A DNA stretch of 35,088 bases from Clostridia bacterium (GTDB lineage Bacteria > Bacillota > Clostridia > Lachnospirales > Lachnospiraceae). The stretch lies in assembly GCA_021201905.1 (NCBI GenBank), contig JAJQEA010000309.1:6439-41526 (forward strand), given 5' to 3'. Position numbers and translations under genes: made by a program. Shown piece by piece: positions 32,891-35,088 of this stretch. Every line of letters begins with the position of its first letter. Within the stretch, counting starts at the first letter, position 1. The notes under the pieces were generated by a model, which saw only the letters and a program-made list of their open reading frames with translations, was not told the DNA's origin and made no database searches.

Positions 32891-34285
32891 ATGGACAGAA
32901 AAAATATAATTAAGACAGTATCGGCAAGGCAGGTACTGGATTCCAAGGGGAGACCCGTGCTAGAAGCGGAAATTATCACTGAAACTGGGATTGTAGGAAG
33001 ATCCGGTGCATCAACAGGAACATCAGTAGGAGCAAATGAATCTTATGTGCTGAGAGATGGGGACAAGAATCTCTTCAACGGACTTTCCGTATTTAATGCA
33101 ATCGAAAACGTCAAAACAAAAATTGCGCCGGTCCTTCAGGGAATGGATGTTTTAGACCAGCGGGCAATCGATCAGGCGTTGATTGATTTAGACGGTACCA
33201 GATACAAAACCAACCTGGGCGGCAATACAATCTATGCCGTATCCTGTGCGGCAGCAAGAGCCGCCTGCCAGGTATCGGGAAAAGAATTTTGGGAATATTT
33301 TACGGACAAGAGGCCGGAAACGGTTTTCGCACCCGCCTACAATATGATAAATGGCGGTACCTACGGGGATAAGACACTGGATTTTCAGGAATTTCTGGTA
33401 ATTCCAAAGAACGTAAGCACATTTTACGAGGGGTCAAGAATCGGCGTTGAAGTGTTCTATAAGATGGCCGAGGTAATTAAAAAGCGTACGGGAAAGCCTG
33501 CAGTAATGGGCAATTACAGTGGTTACGGCGCTCCTTCCGATGATCCCTTTGAAATTTTCGATATGCTAAATGAAGCAGTAGAGTCCCTGGGTTATAAGGA
33601 CAAGGTGATTTTCTCCATAGACTGCGCATGCAGCGAATTATATGACAAGGAAAAAGATGCTTACAGATTTAAGGGTGATTATATCAGCAGAGAGCAGATG
33701 ATAGCGCTTCTTGCAAAGCTGGCAGACACATATCCAATCGGCTTCATCGAAGATGCCCTTCAGGAAGAAGATTTTGAGGGCTTCGTTAAAGCAAGTCAGG
33801 AAATCAAAGCGGTTTTAATTGGAGATGATTTTATTTGCTCCAGTGCTGACAGAGCAGAAAAAGCAATATCTATGAAGGCCATTCGCGGTATGATTTTGAA
33901 GCCTAACCAGGCGGGAACCTTGAGTGAGGCCATCGATATGGTAAGACTGATGCAAAGCAAAGGAATGCTTGTAGTGGCCTCAGGACGCGCAGGCGGAGTG
34001 TACGAGGACCCGAATGCAGAACTGGCTATCGCTTTGGGAGTTCCCCTTATGAAAACAGGTGCTCCCAGAAGTGGTGAAAGGGTTGCCTTTACGAATACGG
34101 CACTTAGAATCGAAGAAAAACTTACTTCAAAACAGACTATGGCGGATCCATTGAGTATCCCAGGATTTGAAAGACTGAAAAAAAATGTAAGCAGAGGCCG
34201 GTGCATTCACACTTCGTTCATATTTCATTCAAAAACCTTTTACACAAACAACATTATTTCTTCATGTTTACCCTATATACTTTAA
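32891..34285 (+). CDS. Enolase paralogue with altered active site
   Basis: A 464-residue enolase-superfamily protein, two bases after the kinase-like gene, with a GGGAG site. It has GASTG..YVLRDGD and DFQEFLVIP. Metal ligands are retained: SIDCACSE (Asp), FIEDALQEED (Glu) and LIGDDF (Asp). The catalytic lysine in GMILKPNQAG and the later Lys in MKTGAP also remain. Differences from true enolase, by motif alignment: GG-x-HA reads GGTYG, GDEGG reads GNYSG (the catalytic Glu is lost), and SHRSGETED reads SGRAGGVYED. Ordinary 2-phosphoglycerate dehydration is therefore doubtful. The final 33 residues, after an A8 run, are unlike enolase. It is unlikely to be the cell's only enolase. Confidence 0.85.
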   Translation: MDRKNIIKTVSARQVLDSKGRPVLEAEIITETGIVGRSGASTGTSVGANESYVLRDGDKNLFNGLSVFNAIENVKTKIAPVLQGMDVLDQRAIDQALIDLDGTRYKTNLGGNTIYAVSCAAARAACQVSGKEFWEYFTDKRPETVFAPAYNMINGGTYGDKTLDFQEFLVIPKNVSTFYEGSRIGVEVFYKMAEVIKKRTGKPAVMGNYSGYGAPSDDPFEIFDMLNEAVESLGYKDKVIFSIDCACSELYDKEKDAYRFKGDYISREQMIALLAKLADTYPIGFIEDALQEEDFEGFVKASQEIKAVLIGDDFICSSADRAEKAISMKAIRGMILKPNQAGTLSEAIDMVRLMQSKGMLVVASGRAGGVYEDPNAELAIALGVPLMKTGAPRSGERVAFTNTALRIEEKLTSKQTMADPLSIPGFERLKKNVSRGRCIHTSFIFHSKTFYTNNIISSCLPYIL

Positions 34286-34348
34286 TCATAGTAAACAATA
34301 AGAGTTGCTACACCAAAAACGCTTACAAGATTTTTTTTCATAATACTC

Positions 34349-34372
34349 GAGCTGATAAGAATTTATCAGCTC
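34349..34372. repeat. Perfect 10-bp inverted repeat downstream of the enolase paralogue
   Basis: GAGCTGATAA (34349-34358) and TTATCAGCTC (34363-34372) flank a 4-nt loop. The tract after it (TCCTCCCTTTT) is only partly U-rich, so it may be a weak terminator or an mRNA 3' protective hairpin. Confidence 0.55.
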
Positions 34373-34402
34373 TCCTCCCTTTTAAAATACTTTTTTCCAG
34401 AA

Positions 34403-34433
34403 AGCGCATCATCCATAGGATGGTGCGTTTTTT
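34403..34433 (+). terminator. Terminator of the transporter/kinase/enolase operon
   Basis: CGCATCATCC (34405-34414) pairs with GGATGGTGCG (34418-34427), one G-U pair, followed by TTTTTT. The region 34286-34548 otherwise holds no gene. Confidence 0.75.
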
Positions 34434-34548
34434 CGTCTGCCTGCGCTCAGGGGCAGCGCTGAGATCCGCCCCTGATTTTTGAATTCTGTCCCTTTTTCTG
34501 CATTCTGCCCCTGTTGTCCCTTTATAGCCCGGTACATGAGCCGTTTCC

Positions 34549-35088
34549 TTACTCCCACCTTCTCAAAAACCCCTCCGGCAGAGTCACCTCCCTGGATAAA
34601 AACAGCAGGGCTGTCAGGTTGGGGAACGCCATGAGTCCGTTCCATATGTCTGACAGCAGCCAGACCAGGCTCAGCCTGGCCTCGCTTCCTAAAAATACGG
34701 CTACGATAAACAACAGAGGGTATACCTTGGACGCAAACATGTGCTGCGCATTTTCTCCGAACCCGCATCCCCCGATAAAATAGGCAGCCGCCTGCCTCCC
34801 CAGATAAAACCAGGCCATGATAGTGGCAAAGGCAAATACCACCATGGAGCCGCTGACCAGATATTCCCCCACAATCCCCAGGCGTCTGCTGAAACACCAG
34901 GCCGCCAGGGCTGCCCCCTCATACGGTATTGTCTCCGGGCTGGAACCGGTCATGCACAGGATTACCAGGGCCGTAAGGGTACACAGGACCACAGTGTCGA
35001 AAAACACCTCAAACATGGCCCACATTCCCTGCTCATGAGGCGTGGTATCCTCTGTGGGCCCGTGGAGCACGGCCAGCGTGCCCAGTCC
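34549..35088 (-). CDS. Alanine:cation symporter family (AGCS) protein, C-terminal part
   Basis: The frame is open from the right edge of the window to the stop at 34549, giving about 179 residues of the C-terminus; the start lies outside. GLGTLAVLHGPTEDTTPHEQGMWAMFEVFFDTVVLCTLTALVIL is the family's 'GxG..a.....t.dp.rQGlwg.fEvf.DT' region. It is followed by three or four further membrane segments and 'LSDIWNGLMAFPNLTALLFLSREV', the standard AGCS ending. Members are sodium- or proton-coupled alanine/glycine importers. No terminator clearly serving this gene is visible, though the hairpin at 34403-34433 is oriented so that it might act in both directions. Confidence 0.9.
   Translation of the reverse strand, partial: GLGTLAVLHGPTEDTTPHEQGMWAMFEVFFDTVVLCTLTALVILCMTGSSPETIPYEGAALAAWCFSRRLGIVGEYLVSGSMVVFAFATIMAWFYLGRQAAAYFIGGCGFGENAQHMFASKVYPLLFIVAVFLGSEARLSLVWLLSDIWNGLMAFPNLTALLFLSREVTLPEGFLRRWE

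Noticed and set aside
1-35088. tRNA, rRNA, CRISPR arrays, insertion sequences or prophage genes
   Set aside because: Looked for cloverleaf-like sequences, regularly spaced repeats and transposase or integrase motifs while reading; none was seen. A tRNA or short non-coding RNA could still be missed without a covariance-model search.

Overview
The window looks like chromosome from a spore-forming Lachnospiraceae bacterium, most like the Enterocloster (Clostridium bolteae/clostridioformis) group. The basis is a moderate-GC genome with Firmicutes-type ribosome binding sites, a SpoIIR sporulation gene, an RpoB/RpoC pair without the large proteobacterial insertions, and many c-di-GMP, hybrid-kinase and GntR/RpiR genes. 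The genus is an inference; no 16S gene is present.

Layout. 1-4023 (minus strand): an operon headed by a small Cro/C1-type regulator, then a MalY/PatB-type C-S lyase, a redoxin-like protein, an amino acid permease broken by a single-base frameshift, and a DUF401 membrane protein cut by the window edge. A second Cro/C1-type gene (4154-4483) is divergent from it across a shared region with several inverted repeats. 4484-4917 contains no long gene but holds a compact locus resembling a type I toxin-antitoxin system: a 27-residue hydrophobic peptide, an antisense promoter, and terminators on both strands. 4918-12526: rpoC and rpoB as a two-gene operon with its own promoter and a leader of about 170 nt; neither rplJL nor rpsL is beside it. 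12852-20593: housekeeping and sporulation genes, namely an anchored unknown protein, DUF1934, ddl, spoIIR, ispE with a FadR-type regulator and a coupled small protein, a YesL-like protein, an anchored unknown, a GNAT protein and a cyclophilin.

20698-28930: a regulator with two GntR-type DNA-binding domains, then a signalling cluster on the plus strand: a membrane EAL phosphodiesterase with a degenerate GGDEF domain, a membrane-anchored solute-binding protein without a transporter, and a hybrid histidine kinase. A 115-bp remnant of the EAL gene, with a copy of its terminator, lies directly after the kinase.

29176-34285 is more AT-rich by eye and carries an RpiR regulator, an NhaC-family transporter, a type-2 glycerate-kinase-like enzyme and an enolase paralogue. 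The last three are translationally coupled or nearly so. The two enzymes would logically act in series (phosphorylate a hydroxy acid, then dehydrate it). However, the enolase paralogue keeps the metal ligands and catalytic lysines while losing the catalytic glutamate and two histidines, and the kinase departs from its family at several motifs. This may be a pathway for an acid other than ordinary glycerate, and it is the best candidate here for something undescribed. The window ends inside an alanine:cation symporter gene on the minus strand.

All identifications come from reading translated sequence and motifs; no searches or structure predictions were run.
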